From: Seiridium cupressi
Taxonomy: Eukaryota > Ascomycota > Sordariomycetes > Amphisphaeriales > Sporocadaceae
DNA: 64,000 nt
Assembly (NCBI GenBank): GCA_036674765.1
Contig: JARVKI010000001.1
Location: 1 to 64,000, forward strand
Direction: 5' to 3'
Shown here: one piece after another, positions 11,175-22,433 of the stretch
Layout of the letters: every line of letters starts with the position of its first letter
How positions within the stretch are numbered: position 1 is the first letter of the stretch
The notes under the pieces: generated by a model
What the model was told of the DNA's origin: nothing
The model's database searches: none
What the model saw: the letters and a program-made list of their open reading frames with translations, nothing else
Translations under genes and position numbers: made by a program

Positions 11175-12118
11175 TCAAATGAACAAGCGGAATTTCAAGA
11201 TATCTTTCTCGACGATCTCGTCCTTCTTCGCTTCCAGCTCCTCCATATCCCATGAGACACTTACATACCGTCCGCCCAGCCATGGGCGATGCTCTTTGCC
11301 AAGCCACATTATGGTATCAGCAGAAAGTGCAGGCTTGTCTGTCAAGAGCCAGTGCATATCCTCGGGCATGTTCGAACCCAGCTCTGTCATGACGCTGCCA
11401 GGATGGATGGCAAAGCAGACAAGGCCCTTGTCGCCATACTCGACATTCATGAATTCTGCGAGTCGACACACCTGGAGAACAAATGTTAGGGCGATATAGA
11501 GCGGGGGGTTTCAGTGTAGATGTGACTTACTGCGAACTTGGTGGTTTGATAGGCGGATGCACCAGGATAGGTATTGATGCCGCCGAAGGACGATGTAAGA
11601 ATGTTGGTTTTCAGGTCGCTCTTTAATAGTAATGGAATAAAATACTTTGAGCACAAGTAGCTGCCCTTGATATTGATGTCCCATGTCTTCCACCAGTCGG
11701 TGGGATCCGAATCGGCGACAGGCTTCCATGTCTCGAGGTAGCCGGCATTGTTGATCAGCACATCGAGAGCACCATCAAATTCCCTGGCAATCGTCTCCGC
11801 GGCCGCTTTCACGCTGTCCTCGGACGTCACATCAAGTTTGATACTGACCACCTTCGGTGGCTGTCTCTGACCGGCTGCTTCCTTGATCTCTTGTTCAAGA
11901 CCCGAGAGATCGGAACGCGCCGCAATGGCGATCTTGCTGCAGCCGGCGGCAGCATAACTCAGGGCAGTGGCTCGACCAATGCCCTTGGAAGCTCCACTGA
12001 TGAAGACCGACTTTCCGGACAGGTCGGCATTTTTGGGGGAAATGAATTCATACGAGTCTGCGCGGCTGGTCTTGGTGAACGACTTGACAGCTGCAAGGTT
12101 CTCTAGAGGGGTTGGCAT
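11175..12118 (-). CDS. Classical short-chain dehydrogenase/reductase
   Basis: This is an NAD(P)-dependent oxidoreductase of the classical SDR family; the substrate cannot be told from sequence. Two exons, 12118-11531 and 11471-11175, flank a 59-nt intron (gtaagt...ccag, phase 0) and give 294 aa. Landmarks in order: cofactor loop SGASKGIG at about 39-46, a basic residue pattern after the second strand (AAARSDL), NNAG at about 118, catalytic Ser in TSSFGG, and YQTTK (Tyr and Lys of YxxxK) just before the intron. The second exon supplies the PGSVMTEL segment after the cofactor loop and a C-terminal helix. About 36 residues precede the Rossmann fold, a little more than usual. A TATA-like element lies about 90 bp upstream. 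A P450 relic is the next feature upstream, so this could be what remains of a metabolic cluster. Confidence 0.9.
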
Positions 12119-12668
12119 GGTTGCAGGTTTCGATGAGATGATAAAAACAAAAATGGACCATTCAATGCTTGCCTGAATACTGAGAATAGCAAGTTATACC
12201 AATGGCATTTATATATGTGCCTGCATAGCAGAATGAATTGGCCCAAACGTCATGCTGTATGACGTTAGGTCCAGTGATATCGGAGTTAAGCGAGCTCACG
12301 CTTCGTGACCTCAAAAGTGCGACATACTACCGTATACCCGTGTGGGTCAATCACTAATTCCGCCAGCTTGTCAAGGGAATGACCGCACACAACCCACAAG
12401 CCTTTTTGGTAGGAGTTTATGCAGGCTTTATTTCGGAATCTCGGCTGAGACCGGATCGGTTATTGATGGCTGCTTGATTATACACGCCACTGTACATTTC
12501 AGGGCATGTTTTGTAAGCAATCGTCTTGAATGATGCAATACGATAAGTTTGGATCGAATCACTTGACACAGAATCGAGATTCCATACAGGCTTTGCTTCA
12601 GCCGGGCTGTTGGCATCTTCGCTCGACGATGGCGCCAAAGCATCATATTGAGTGCTCATAGAAATGGC
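12119..12668. other. SDR promoter region and flank of the P450 relic
   Basis: This holds the SDR upstream region. On the minus strand (12659-12417) an ATG-led 80-codon frame follows the P450 fragment. It has no recognisable domain and is probably random or decayed sequence. Confidence 0.4.
12208..12215 (-). promoter_or_regulatory. TATA-like box of the SDR gene
   Basis: On the minus strand this reads TATATAAA, 90-97 bp upstream of the SDR start codon. That spacing is usual for fungal TATA elements. Assignment rests on position and consensus only. Confidence 0.45.
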
Positions 12669-13251
12669 TCACTTCCTTGCCTGGCAGGCCGCGCGACTGC
12701 AGTGTTCCAATCGAATTGGTCCACTTGCAGGATCGCCAGGGTATTCGAGAAACCGCTCGACCCACCATGTGTTGACTGGATGCTCGGGTGTGCCGTCCGG
12801 GAGGATTCTGCCAGAACTACAGAATGTCTCATCCCGATGGCCCGTCCAGCTGGAGGTGGCAAGGATATCCTTCTTATTAAAAAGCCATTTCCCCAGACGA
12901 AACCTGTCGTTGTTTGTGGAGCGCACGTTCATGACGGGGGCTTTGGCCAAATTGATGACTATTGAAATCGTGTCAGCGGCTTACCATGGCGCTAATGAGG
13001 CAAACAAATCTAAGAGAGCGAAGATGTCGGCCCGTGTCAAAAGCAGAAGGTATGCCGGTAGTATGACCCAATAGTGGTACGTAAGACGGCGGTGTAGGCG
13101 GCGTTGGGCTGTCGCTGGAGAGAACACGGAAATATTGGATCGAAGTGTAAATGTAGGTGAAGGTATAGCTATTACAAGTGGGAAGCCAGCGGGCCACGGC
13201 TGGTTTGACTGCCTCGAGTAAGTCCCGAATCCGACCACCTACATTAGCCAT
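12669..13251 (-). pseudogene. Cytochrome P450 relic (N-terminal and late C-terminal fragments)
   Basis: Two fragments on the minus strand resemble one fungal P450 with its centre missing. 13251-13050 reads as an N-terminus with a membrane-anchor-like part and the proline hinge (PTPPTPPSYVPLLGHTTGIP). 12950-12669 reads as the stretch after the ExxR helix, up to the PERF-like segment (WVERFLEYPGDP), and then stops. The oxygen-binding I helix, the ExxR helix and the heme Cys loop (FxxGxRxCxG) are all absent, so it cannot encode an active enzyme. The fragments are separated by under 100 bp, which implies an internal deletion of roughly 300 codons. The family call rests on the PERF-region context and the proline hinge. 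Confidence 0.6.
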
Positions 13252-14644
13252 CTTGGAGAGTACAATATCTAGCCCGACAAGCTCCTTTGATCATGTCGTT
13301 GACGGAATCACTGTGATATCCAAATAACTCCATTGCGACGAATGTCGTCCATCAGCTGGAACAAAAAGTAACTCAGCCGTCAATCCCACGGCGGCCGTAG
13401 TGGAGCGCTCCCATGTGCCTTGCTGCGTGTAAGTGATCCCCTGAGCAGCGCCGAGCTTGTGCCAGCGTCTTCTGCTTTGTTGTGTCCGAAAGCTGCTCAA
13501 AGTGCAAGTCGACTCGCCACAACGCTTATCGCTTCTTCCGAACATGGCCTCCATTTAAGATTCCAGGCCTCGAAATGGTAACGCGCTACAACAGGGTCCA
13601 GCAGTCGGCGAAGACATTGAAGTTGGCCCGGCCCCAAACGGTCACCAGCTCCACCGCCGACTCCCATATAAGAGCAGTTCGCAGTGCTTGGTTGCGCTAG
13701 CGTGGCCACGGGTAGCCTTGTCCTGGATCTGAGCATACCCGAAGATGTCTCTGCATCGGGGCACCATTCAGTTTGGACTTTGGACACAAGCAATCCCAAC
13801 GGCCCTTAGCGCACTTTTCCTATGCAAAGGTGCTCCGGCCGAATGACAAGATATCTTTTGACAAGATTTTAGATATGCTGAGCTGGAGACATTTCGGTCA
13901 TGGTGGTCGCATAGCGGGAACAGCATCGAAAGTCACTTCATCGTTCTTCATAGAAGCAATATCAGATCAGACATGAGTGAAGTGAAGAAATGGAATTGAA
14001 CGGAGAAAGTTCGTTCGTCCCGGATTTTTGGTTGCCGGGGAGAAGAGTAATGACGACTCAGTGTATATTGGCGAGTACCGAATCAGTCTCGCCAAGCATC
14101 CGCAGTTACGACATGTATGCACATATCCAGATATGCAGTGAAGATCCCCAGATCACCGGCTGCCCACCCGATCATATTGTATTTAGGCTAAAGTCACTCG
14201 CTGCAGGGCTCCACTATCCACTATCGACTATCCACCGCACCTGACCGCAATGCAAGATACATACATACGTCGTTGTCTACAAGCGTGTTTTGCGCGCGCC
14301 CTCTTGAGCTAGAAGACTTCCTTGAGAGATCGTCATAGATAGGAGAAATTCTAGTTACCTAACAGCCATGCGCTCCTATGAGCAAGGGAGGTGTCTTTCG
14401 AGTCCTCGGCATATGTCCACAGGGGCAGCCGCTGATTCGTGCGTCTAAACTCAAACCTCCGCCGAGGGCGTACCAGACGCAGTCATGTCGCTCGTAGGAA
14501 CTCCATCTTCCCAGCACACCCAAGTTTCACAAGTCTTTGCCCAATAACTACCTGCTGTTCTGTCTAGCGACCACTTTGATAGGGTCTGCAACCTTTTTGT
14601 CCCGCGCAGTCACCGGCAGAAGAACCCCTCTCTGGACAGCCGCA
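13252..14644. promoter_or_regulatory. Upstream region of the xylose reductase gene
   Basis: No convincing gene lies here. Short ATG-led frames on both strands (for example minus 13554-13291) have no family similarity. The region holds a GGCTAAA motif at 14186-14192 and a CCGGGG hexamer at about 14035, fitting the XlnR and CreA consensus respectively. Confidence 0.45.
14186..14192 (+). promoter_or_regulatory. Candidate XlnR/Xyr1 binding site
   Basis: GGCTAAA is the consensus of the fungal xylanase/xylose regulator XlnR (Xyr1). It sits 459 bp upstream of the first in-frame ATG of the xylose reductase gene, a known type of XlnR target. A heptamer occurs often by chance, so the value comes from its context. 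Confidence 0.45.
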
Positions 14645-16287
14645 ATGATGCGCTACAATGTGTATAAGAGCCTCATCCCACGGGCCAGTGCGCTCTGTGC
14701 TGCACTGCCATCTTCTTCTTCTTCTCCTCTCAGATCTCTTGCTTCACGAGCTCCTCGGACACTAGGCGCCTATTACACTCAGAGAACAACAGCAGCGCAG
14801 TTCCAGCGACACATCCAAACCCAGGCCAACAAGATGGCGAGCCCGACTCTCAAGCTCAGCAGCGGCCACGACATGCCCCAGGTGGGCTTTGGCTTGTGGA
14901 AGGTTGACAACCAGGTCTGCGCGGATACAGTCTACAATGCTATCAAGACTGGTTATAGACTACTCGATGGGGCTTGCGGTAAGATATTCATAGCTGTCCT
15001 TGAAAACACCTTTTTCTTCCCCGGCGCCCACCGAGTCTAGTTACCGCCGTGATGGCTGCACTTGGAATTGTACGATCCATCAACTGGTAGTGACCGCCGA
15101 ACTAAATACTCGGGGCTACATTGTACCTTGTTTGACCCCTCCCTCCCCAATTGACAGCATTACCCCGCCACACGGGTGCTGAACTCCCATCCCTGTCGCT
15201 ATATTCATTGTTCCATAGAAGCGGTCCTCGCTCCTATTGGCAGTTAGCAAGCGCCAATCTGCTCAGAAACCCGCCCTAGGGCAGCTTCCGGGCAATGTAA
15301 TTTTTATAGGACTCGCAAGGCTTGGCATTTTCTGACCACTGGTCACTTCTCTCATTTACAGGTCGTTGCATAACTGACACGGCGCTCTACCTATAGATTA
15401 CGGCAATGAGAAAGAGTGCGGCGAAGGTGTCGCCCGCGCCATCAAGGACGGCCTGGTCAAGCGTGAAGACCTCTTCATCGTTTCGAAGCTATGGCCGACT
15501 TTCCAGGACCCCGAACAAGTCGAGCCTGTCGTCAAGAAACAGCTGTCCGACTGGGGTATTGACTACTTCGACCTGTACGTGATGCACTTCCCAGGAGCCC
15601 TGAAGTTCGTCGACCCGTCCGTCCGCTATCCTCCCGGCTGGCACTACGACGGCAAGTCGCAAATCGTCCGGTCCAAGACCACGATCCAGGACACGTGGCG
15701 GGCGATGGAGGGTTTGGTTGACGCCAAGCTTGCCAAAAGCATCGGCATCTCCAACTTCCAGGCCCAGCTCATCTACGACATGCTGCGCTATGCCCGCATC
15801 CCCCCGGCTACCCTGCAAATCGAGCATCACCCGTATCTCGTGCAGCAGGAACTGCTAAACCTGGCCAAGGAGGAGGGCATCGCGGTGACGGCGTACAGCT
15901 CGTTCGGGCCTGCAAGTTTCATGGAGTTCGGCTTTAAGCATGCCGAGGCCATGGTGCCGCTCATGAAGGACGACCTGGTCACAAGCATCGCCAAGAAGCA
16001 CGGCAAGGAGCCGTCGCAGGTGCTGCTGCGTTGGGCGACTCAGCGCGGCCTGGCAGTCATCCCCAAGACTAGCCGCGCTCAGATCATGGCACAGAACTTG
16101 GACGTCACAAGCTTCGATCTAGACCAGGAAGACATTGATAAGATCTCTTCCAAGGACGCTGGTATAAGGTTTAACCAGCCATCCAATGTAAGCACCATAT
16201 ACTCTAGAGCGAAATGATGACCGTATAAGTGCTAACTCTTGTGATAACTAGTACTTCCCTACCCAAAAGATGTGGATCTTCGGTTAA
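14645..16287 (+). CDS. xyl1: NAD(P)H-dependent D-xylose reductase (aldo-keto reductase)
   Basis: Reduces D-xylose to xylitol, the first step of fungal pentose catabolism, and also acts on L-arabinose and other aldoses. Three exons: up to 14978, 15397-16187 and 16252-16287. The introns are 418 nt (phase 1) and 64 nt (phase 0). From ATG 14834 ([20 protein letters not shown]) the product has 323 aa, the normal size. The AKR tetrad is present: Asp in LLDGACDYGNE, Tyr in the same motif, Lys in VSKLW and His in VMHFP. The cofactor motif is IPKTSRAQ and the C-terminus is TQKMWIFG. The frame is open to an earlier ATG at 14645. This adds 63 residues rich in Arg, Ser and Ala with no acidic residue, like a mitochondrial presequence. 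Which ATG is used is undecided; the range given covers the longer form. Confidence 0.92.
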
Positions 16288-16651
16288 ATCCATTGTCATC
16301 TGAAAGTGTAGAGGCTCGCCATGGAGGGCCCTGGTTTATGCTCAAGTGGATCGACCAGCTGTCGTTGAACATGACTACGGGTAGACGGGGACATAGGGTT
16401 CCGCGGTGGTTTTTATATCGCATTTTCGCGACAAGGTATCGATTCTGAGATACAAGCAACTAGACAGCTTCTGGCGTGGGCCCTGTGTCTTTGCATGAGA
16501 TTTGTGTGTCCACCTCCAAGCGTTTCAACGCTTATTGTTCACACCATTCCTGTCCAACCCATTCCATAAAGTGATCATGCGATCGTGATTCCGAAATTCA
16601 ATCCGAACGCCATGCTATGCGACAAAACCCTCTGTCTTCAACCCATACATG
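16288..16651. other. Convergent intergenic region
   Basis: 3' flanks of xylose reductase and SDS22. Nothing further is seen. Confidence 0.5.
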
Positions 16652-17941
16652 TTAAGATGTTCTTACGAAAGCTACAATGTATGTCAGTTGCCCGGAGATA
16701 CAGATGACACGAGGAAGCAGGAGATTTGGAGGGGATTGCTTACTTGCGTCAATTTGCTGTACTTGCGGTAGTGCTAGTCGCACCTTGTTGCGGTACAGCG
16801 CGGGCTGTCGGAGCTGCAGCGGGTTGCCCTCCAAGTAGACTGTCGTCAGATTCTCTTTGTCCCTCAAAGCTCGCTCGACATCGTTGAAGTCCCCTATTTG
16901 ATTGTAGCTGGCCCAGAACTCCTCAATCGCCCCAAGGCTCTCCAAACCCTTCAGGCTCTGGACCATGTTGTTCGAAATGTCCAAAACGCGGAGATTGGGG
17001 TTACCGTCAAGGCCCTCCAGACTCTCCAGAGCGTTGTGCGAGATGTATAGCTCCTCGAGTTGAGGGGCTTGACGCAGAGGCGTGAGATCCTTGATCCGGT
17101 TGGACTGGATACTGAGTAGCCTGAGCTTGGGCAGACCAGAAAGCCCCTTGATCTCGGTGATCTTGTTCTTTGCCAACCATAGTTCCTCCAGGTTCTTGAG
17201 GCTGTCGAGGTTCTTGATTTCTCTGATCCTGTTGGAGCCCAATTCGACCTGGCGTAAGTTCACCAGAGTCTCCAGGCCCTCAATCTTGCTGATCTTGTTC
17301 GACACGAAGAAGAGATCCGTGAGTTTCGTCAGATGACCGACATGTTTGATGTGCTTGATCTTGTTGAAGCTCAAGTCCAGTGTAGTCAGGTTTGTTAAAT
17401 CATCCAGTCCCCTGATGTGTGCAATCAGATTGTCGTAGAGGTCGAGTTCCTGGAGCGTAGGGCCAAGCGACGAGATTCCGTCGATGTTCTGGACCAAATT
17501 CTGGCGGAGACACAACCGGACCACGTGCTTGAAACGTTCAAGATGAAGCGCTGGTATATTTCCAATACGCAACTGGATCAGGGCAATGTCCTCGGTTTCT
17601 TGGTCTTCGTCGTTCAGTATATCTGTGCGGCGTTCACAAGTCAGTTCATCGAGCGGGAGTTGCCGTTGGTTGCAATGGAGCTCACCTTCGTCGGCCGCCA
17701 ATTCCTCGCCAGGCAGGACATTCTCGTCGTCTGAGTATTCCGAATCTGACAGGGCCTCAGGGTTCTGCAAGAGAGCGGTTCTATCGACCCGTAGCTTTCC
17801 ATCCCAGCCCTTGCTATCTGTTAGAGCCGGACTGTGGTTTCCGTCGCCGCGCTCAGAATGGGTCTCGTCCTCGACCAACTCGATATGGCGGCCGGGAGAC
17901 TGGCGAGCAGCGTCGTGATTCTCGTCGACTGAGTCGGGCAT
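16652..17941 (-). CDS. sds22: Protein phosphatase 1 regulatory subunit Sds22 (leucine-rich repeat)
   Basis: Sds22 binds the PP1 catalytic subunit through its LRR surface and controls its assembly and nuclear function in mitosis. Exons 17941-16744 and 16671-16652; the intron has a gtaagc donor and tgtag acceptor, phase 1, giving 405 aa. I chose the ATG at 17941; the frame upstream starts only with GTG. Residues 1-125 are acidic and Ser-rich, longer than in yeasts. About eleven 22-residue LRRs of the LxxLxxLxLxxNxIxxIxGL type follow, from about 140 to 380 (for example LTTLDLSFNKIKHIKHV). The LRR cap is RDKENLTTVYLEGNPLQ. The last exon adds only TFVRTS, the typical Sds22 C-terminus (QxIDATxV). 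Confidence 0.93.
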   Translation of the reverse strand: MPDSVDENHDAARQSPGRHIELVEDETHSERGDGNHSPALTDSKGWDGKLRVDRTALLQNPEALSDSEYSDDENVLPGEELAADEGELHCNQRQLPLDELTCERRTDILNDEDQETEDIALIQLRIGNIPALHLERFKHVVRLCLRQNLVQNIDGISSLGPTLQELDLYDNLIAHIRGLDDLTNLTTLDLSFNKIKHIKHVGHLTKLTDLFFVSNKISKIEGLETLVNLRQVELGSNRIREIKNLDSLKNLEELWLAKNKITEIKGLSGLPKLRLLSIQSNRIKDLTPLRQAPQLEELYISHNALESLEGLDGNPNLRVLDISNNMVQSLKGLESLGAIEEFWASYNQIGDFNDVERALRDKENLTTVYLEGNPLQLRQPALYRNKVRLALPQVQQIDASKQSPPNLLLPRVICISGQLTYIVAFVRTS

Positions 17942-18470
17942 GGTAGTATCTTCTGGGCTTTGTTTTCTCACTCGTGATCGGCAGGTTGCAGCGGTTGGGG
18001 AAGACGGCGGACAAGAGGAGCAGACGGCTGCTTATTAGAGGTTTTGTTTTTTATGCTCCAAATCCAGTGCGACCTGATGACTGTCGCCTGACGCGGGGCG
18101 CCGCGGTTATCGAGGTCCAAGGGTGCTAAACGGCCCATCAGGACGAACGTCAGCAGCGGGGTTGCGCCTCGCGATTGGGCCCAATGGCGCAAGACATTAG
18201 AATGGGACTGCACTGCAATACCAGTAATGTACCGCCAACAGGCCCCGAGGCCCAGGGCCCTGGTACTTGTATCGAACAGTTCCACAAACAAGCAAGAAAC
18301 TAATGTAACTAGTGGATGCAAGGGCTTATTAGGCCGACCGGATCGTTACCAAGAAGCTTAACTACATTATGGTTGTAAAACCATAATGAGGCTCAACAGC
18401 TATCAACTTTTCCTCTTCAGCTCCCTTGCCGCTCGTGGTGCCAGTACACAATAATGCCACCTGAGCCGAG
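17942..18470. promoter_or_regulatory. Divergent promoter region between SDS22 and the Bem46-like gene
   Basis: The 529-bp gap between divergent start codons holds both promoters. A minus-strand open frame here (18321-17968) shows no family features and is treated as chance. Confidence 0.45.
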
Positions 18471-19895
18471 ATGTATTCTCTTCGCCGCGCTGCAACGGCG
18501 TTGCATCCTCGGTCTGTGCAATCACGAGCCACCACGACCCCTCGCATCGTGACGCCCGCCCTCACGTGCGGGAGACACGTCCACCTCGAAGGTCTGGCCC
18601 TGGCACCTGTTGTGTTCGGCGGCTTATTCGTTGCACTCTGGACCTGGAAGTGCTGCGTACGTCCTTTTATTAGGTCTTTTTCTACCTTTTGGGGAGTTGT
18701 GTTGAGAATGAATACACTGTCTTCGGAGGCGAACATTCCTGTCGCCAGAACTATTTTGCTTTTTTTTCTCGGAACTCGTTCAACTTGTCTGCAGGAGTAA
18801 TCACTGACCTCTAAATACATACAGATGATGGTAATTTTCCAGAATAAGATTATTTTCATGCCAGGTCTCCCCCCGAATGCTCGAGGGGAGAAGGTCGAAG
18901 ACTATGCCAAACAGTGTGCTGGAATTTGTTGGCGTGAGGAGAGGCTTCGCGCCTCTGATGGGAAAAATCTCGCCCTTTGTATGGCTGATGTGGAACTTGG
19001 CCAGCCACCCAAGGATCAGAAGCCAGTCTCGAGTTTCTATATTCTGTATTTCCAGGGTTCGCATAACTCAACCCCTTTTCCGTAAGACCTGCGGGTTTCA
19101 CGGACGAGAAAGCTTACAAGTACTTTAGGGAATGCCTCCTCCATACCCCCACGACTCCCCGACCTTTCGTCTGTACTCGCTATGCTGAAAAGACAATTGC
19201 ACGACGAGCCTCAAGATGTACGGTTGACGTTTGTCTGCCTCAGCTATAGGGGCTACTGGACGTCAAAGGGCCGGCCTACGGAGAAGGGCATTCGGCTCGA
19301 CGCTGCTGCGGCTTTGAATTGGATCTCCCGGCAGCACGAAGATATGGCAGACCACCATATCAGAAAGTCAGATTGTTCAACTAACCAAACCGCCAGAGTG
19401 ATTCTCTGGGGGCAATCCATTGGCTCAGGAGTTGCCACTAATCTTGCCGCTGAACATCACATGCCCAAGAACCTTCTTCTAGACTCCTTGATCCTTGAAA
19501 CACCTTTCACGTCTATACGTGCGATGTTGGAGGTCCTCTATCCGCAGAAGTGGTTGCCTTATAAATATTTGTGGCCATTTTTGCGAAATCACCTCGATAG
19601 CTGGAAGAATCTTGGTCTCATGTCAAAAAGATATAGCATCGATGAGCACCGGCCGAGCATATTCATACTCAAGGCAGCTAAAGACGAACTTGTCCCTACG
19701 GTTTTAAGTCATGAACTTCATGACAGGGCTAAAGATCTGGAATTCTCCGTCGGCATGAAGGCTGTACAAGGGGCATTCCACAACGACACCATGTTTAGAG
19801 CCGAGGGACGGAGATTCCTGTCAGAGTATATCGCGCGGCGTATTCAAAACACACGGGGCGGGGATGGAGCTTCGCTTCCGATCCCTAATAACTAG
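18471..19895 (+). CDS. Bem46/ABHD13-type membrane-anchored alpha/beta hydrolase
   Basis: Three exons, 18471-18656, 18825-19056 and 19129-19895, joined in phases 0 and 1, give 394 aa. The N-terminus is basic (MYSLRRAATALHPR) and leads to a transmembrane segment at about 42-60 (ALAPVVFGGLFVALWTW). The family block MMVIFQNKIIFMPGLPP follows, then the oxyanion/strand region ILYFQGNASS rebuilt across the second intron. The nucleophile elbow is GQSIGSG, the acid is in KAAKDELVP and the His in GAFHNDTM, so the catalytic triad is complete. Bem46-family proteins are anchored in endomembranes; in Neurospora BEM46 has been linked to hyphal polarity. The substrate is unknown. The basic N-terminus could also direct it to mitochondria. 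Confidence 0.88.
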
Positions 19896-20750
19896 GAAGT
19901 CTGCAATGAATGGGCCATAGGATTAATGCTTCGTTCTAGCCCTGAATAACGTGATTCCATGGACACGACGAAGCACAGTATTAAGAACGATTTATTGAAG
20001 AGCAGTGTTGCTAAACATGGTGCCAGAGGCGAACCATTTGGCGGCAATACAACTGGTAAGCGACCCAAAATAGCTAGGGGTACTATAACTTCAAGACTCT
20101 TGTATAGTTGGCCAAATTTAATCTTCAAGTCGTAACAATAAACAACATTGGTTCACCTTGGGGCATGGACTTTCGCTCACGTTGCAGTTAAGAATCTGGT
20201 AGTTGATCATGAAAGTAAGGGGAGGTTAGACGGGAAAATTTAATTGAGTCCTTGGTTTATATGGCAAACGTCCCCTCCGATAGAGGATTCCAAAGGGATA
20301 AGTGAGCTAGGCTGTACTGAAACCTCATCACAGCAGTTTAGTCGACTCCTCATTTGAGGCTTCGCATCTAACGCTAATGCGGAACAGGAATCACAGCTCG
20401 AGGTTTTTAGTGATGAGGAATTAGGTATAACTTGAGCACTCCCAATCTTTTTCGAATGTTGCACTTGTAACAGACACGGGCGCCTGTGACACTGTTATGC
20501 TTCGTCTGCCCAGGTGGAGTTTTGTTTGCCCTGGGTCTGCAAGAGTCACTTGTCCAAAACACAAATCGGACTTCTGGCCAACAGCGATGCTTGGTACTTG
20601 TCTCATCACATCGAAAGCTTCCGCAGCTTTGAGCACTGGGTGTATAAGCCGCTTCAGGTCCCGGGGCGGGTGGTGAGTTCATCACGTGAACAGAAACATT
20701 TTTCGGAGTATCTATCTGCTGAGATGCATCACAGCAAGTACCCACCCTCC
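19896..20750. other. Convergent intergenic region, 855 bp
   Basis: A 3'-to-3' gap. Overlapping open frames on both strands at 20400-20750 are of similar quality and none shows a domain. No gene called. Confidence 0.45.
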
Positions 20751-22433
20751 TCATTCACTTTGGCTATTTGATACTTCTGGGATCAAGAGCGCTTGCAGAC
20801 GGAACCCCTATGTGTGAAAAGTCAGCCTTGGTGTACAAATCGATGGGGAACGTATACCACTTACATCGAAACTAGCCCGAATTTTCCCTATGCCACTCTT
20901 TCCAGCAGAACCCAGCGGGACGATGGTTAAGGCTTCAGGTGCGCCAGCCCAAGCCAAGTATTCTGCAACCATGTCCTGTCCTGTCACAAGAGCCAAGGCC
21001 CGAAAGCCACACTCATCCGTAGCACAATGGAATCCGCCCAAAGAGCCACAGATGGGCAAATATTCCTCGGAGTTCTTCAGTAAATATCCGATTCGCACAT
21101 CTTCAGCCTTCTGGAAGGCGAACCGCAAGCCCGTGACATATCTCAATCCAAAGAAACCTATAAAGGACACGTACACTCCCCTCATTTGGTCGGCGGGGAA
21201 ACTAGCCTCAGCACGGTAGACCACTCTCCTGATCTCCCCAAATACCGACGGTGCTTGTAGTTTAGCCGTTCTGCAAATCTTCCAATCCGTCTCCAGGCTC
21301 AAGGCATTTATGTCCCATTCCCAGTCTGGGCCCCCTTGGAGTTCGCTCATTTCCCGGATCTGCTCCATCGCATCAGCCAGCGGTTTGATCGTCGAGTTCC
21401 AGAGTCTCAATCGATTGCGCTCGCCCAGGCATACGAGATTATATTTCAGCCGTATCTTGAGCTGCCAGTACAGCTTCTGCCAGTCGGTGCCCCGCATCTC
21501 GGACTTGGGCAGTAAGAAGGCGTCGAAGAAGACGGCCATCTCCCGGCCGGGCCAGAACCGTGACTGGAAAAACTGCTGGGTCAGAGGGGTTGATGCGATC
21601 GCCCGTGAGGCGAGTCTGAAGCTTGCCGTGTCTGCGGAGCCCATGTAGCACATGAGCATCTCTTTCAGCTCAAGCGGTAGGGCGGAAAAGGGATCCCTAT
21701 TCCCCAGGCTCCCGAACGGCGCGATCCTCTCATTCTCCTCCCGGAACCCGCCAGCCACAGCCGGTCCCTTCCCATCAACATCGACCCGCTCCGCGATCCT
21801 CATTCTCAGCACTAACCTCTCCAACTCTGGCACCTTGAATGGGTTCGAGAAAGTACTCGGAATGACGAGATTGCTATTGCGGCCGAGAAGCACAAAATGC
21901 TCACCCCTGGACTGGTCCCGCATGGTCCCCATGTACAGCCCGCCATAGTTGTGTCCCCAGTTGGGCAACTCGCTGCCGCAAGGAACCGAACACAGAATGC
22001 GCCAAAGGGCCTCAACGTCAACGCCCCGGGGTCCGACTGCCTGCTCTAGTACGGCCCAACAAGCTTCGTGAAACAGGAAACCCCATGCATACTCGGCTTG
22101 CTCAGAGGCCGGAATTTCGGGGCCAGGTGGCTTGATATCGCGGATCTGTACCAGTTCCAACTGATAGGACATGGAGGAATCCGGACTTGGATTTCGACCG
22201 TCCCAGCGTTGGTGCGCCAGCGCAGGAACATAGTTTTCCTCTCGATCATGCCTGTGGAAACCAACGCCCGAAAGCCGAGGCGGCGAGCAAGCGTCCAGGG
22301 GGCCTATGGTATATACTGCCCTGTAGTAAGGAGCCCACAGATTGGTTGGGTCTGCGTTGAAGTGTGGCGAGATGAAACCGCAGAAGCCACAGGTCAACTT
22401 GCTGACGGGCAGCAGTTGGCTGGCGGCCGCCAT
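20751..22433 (-). CDS. F-box protein with DUF7600-like C-terminal region
   Basis: A likely substrate adaptor of an SCF ubiquitin ligase, or a regulatory F-box protein. Exons 22433-20865 and 20807-20751; the intron has a gtaagt donor and catag acceptor in phase 0, giving 541 aa. Without splicing the protein would end in unrelated residues; with it the end reads ASFDGFRLQALLIPEV, typical of this fungal family. The N-terminus has a CGFCG zinc-ribbon-like pair and WAPYYRAVYT. The F-box lies at about 245-285 (DPFSALPLELKEMLMCYM, then FRLASRAI). The rest matches large fungal F-box proteins that I associate with DUF7600 (for example WDINALSLETDWK). The target is unknown. Confidence 0.85.

Noticed and set aside
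17968..18321. 117-codon minus-strand frame between SDS22 and the Bem46-like gene
   Set aside because: Lies in a divergent promoter, has no family similarity, and cannot be spliced onto SDS22 to improve its N-terminus.
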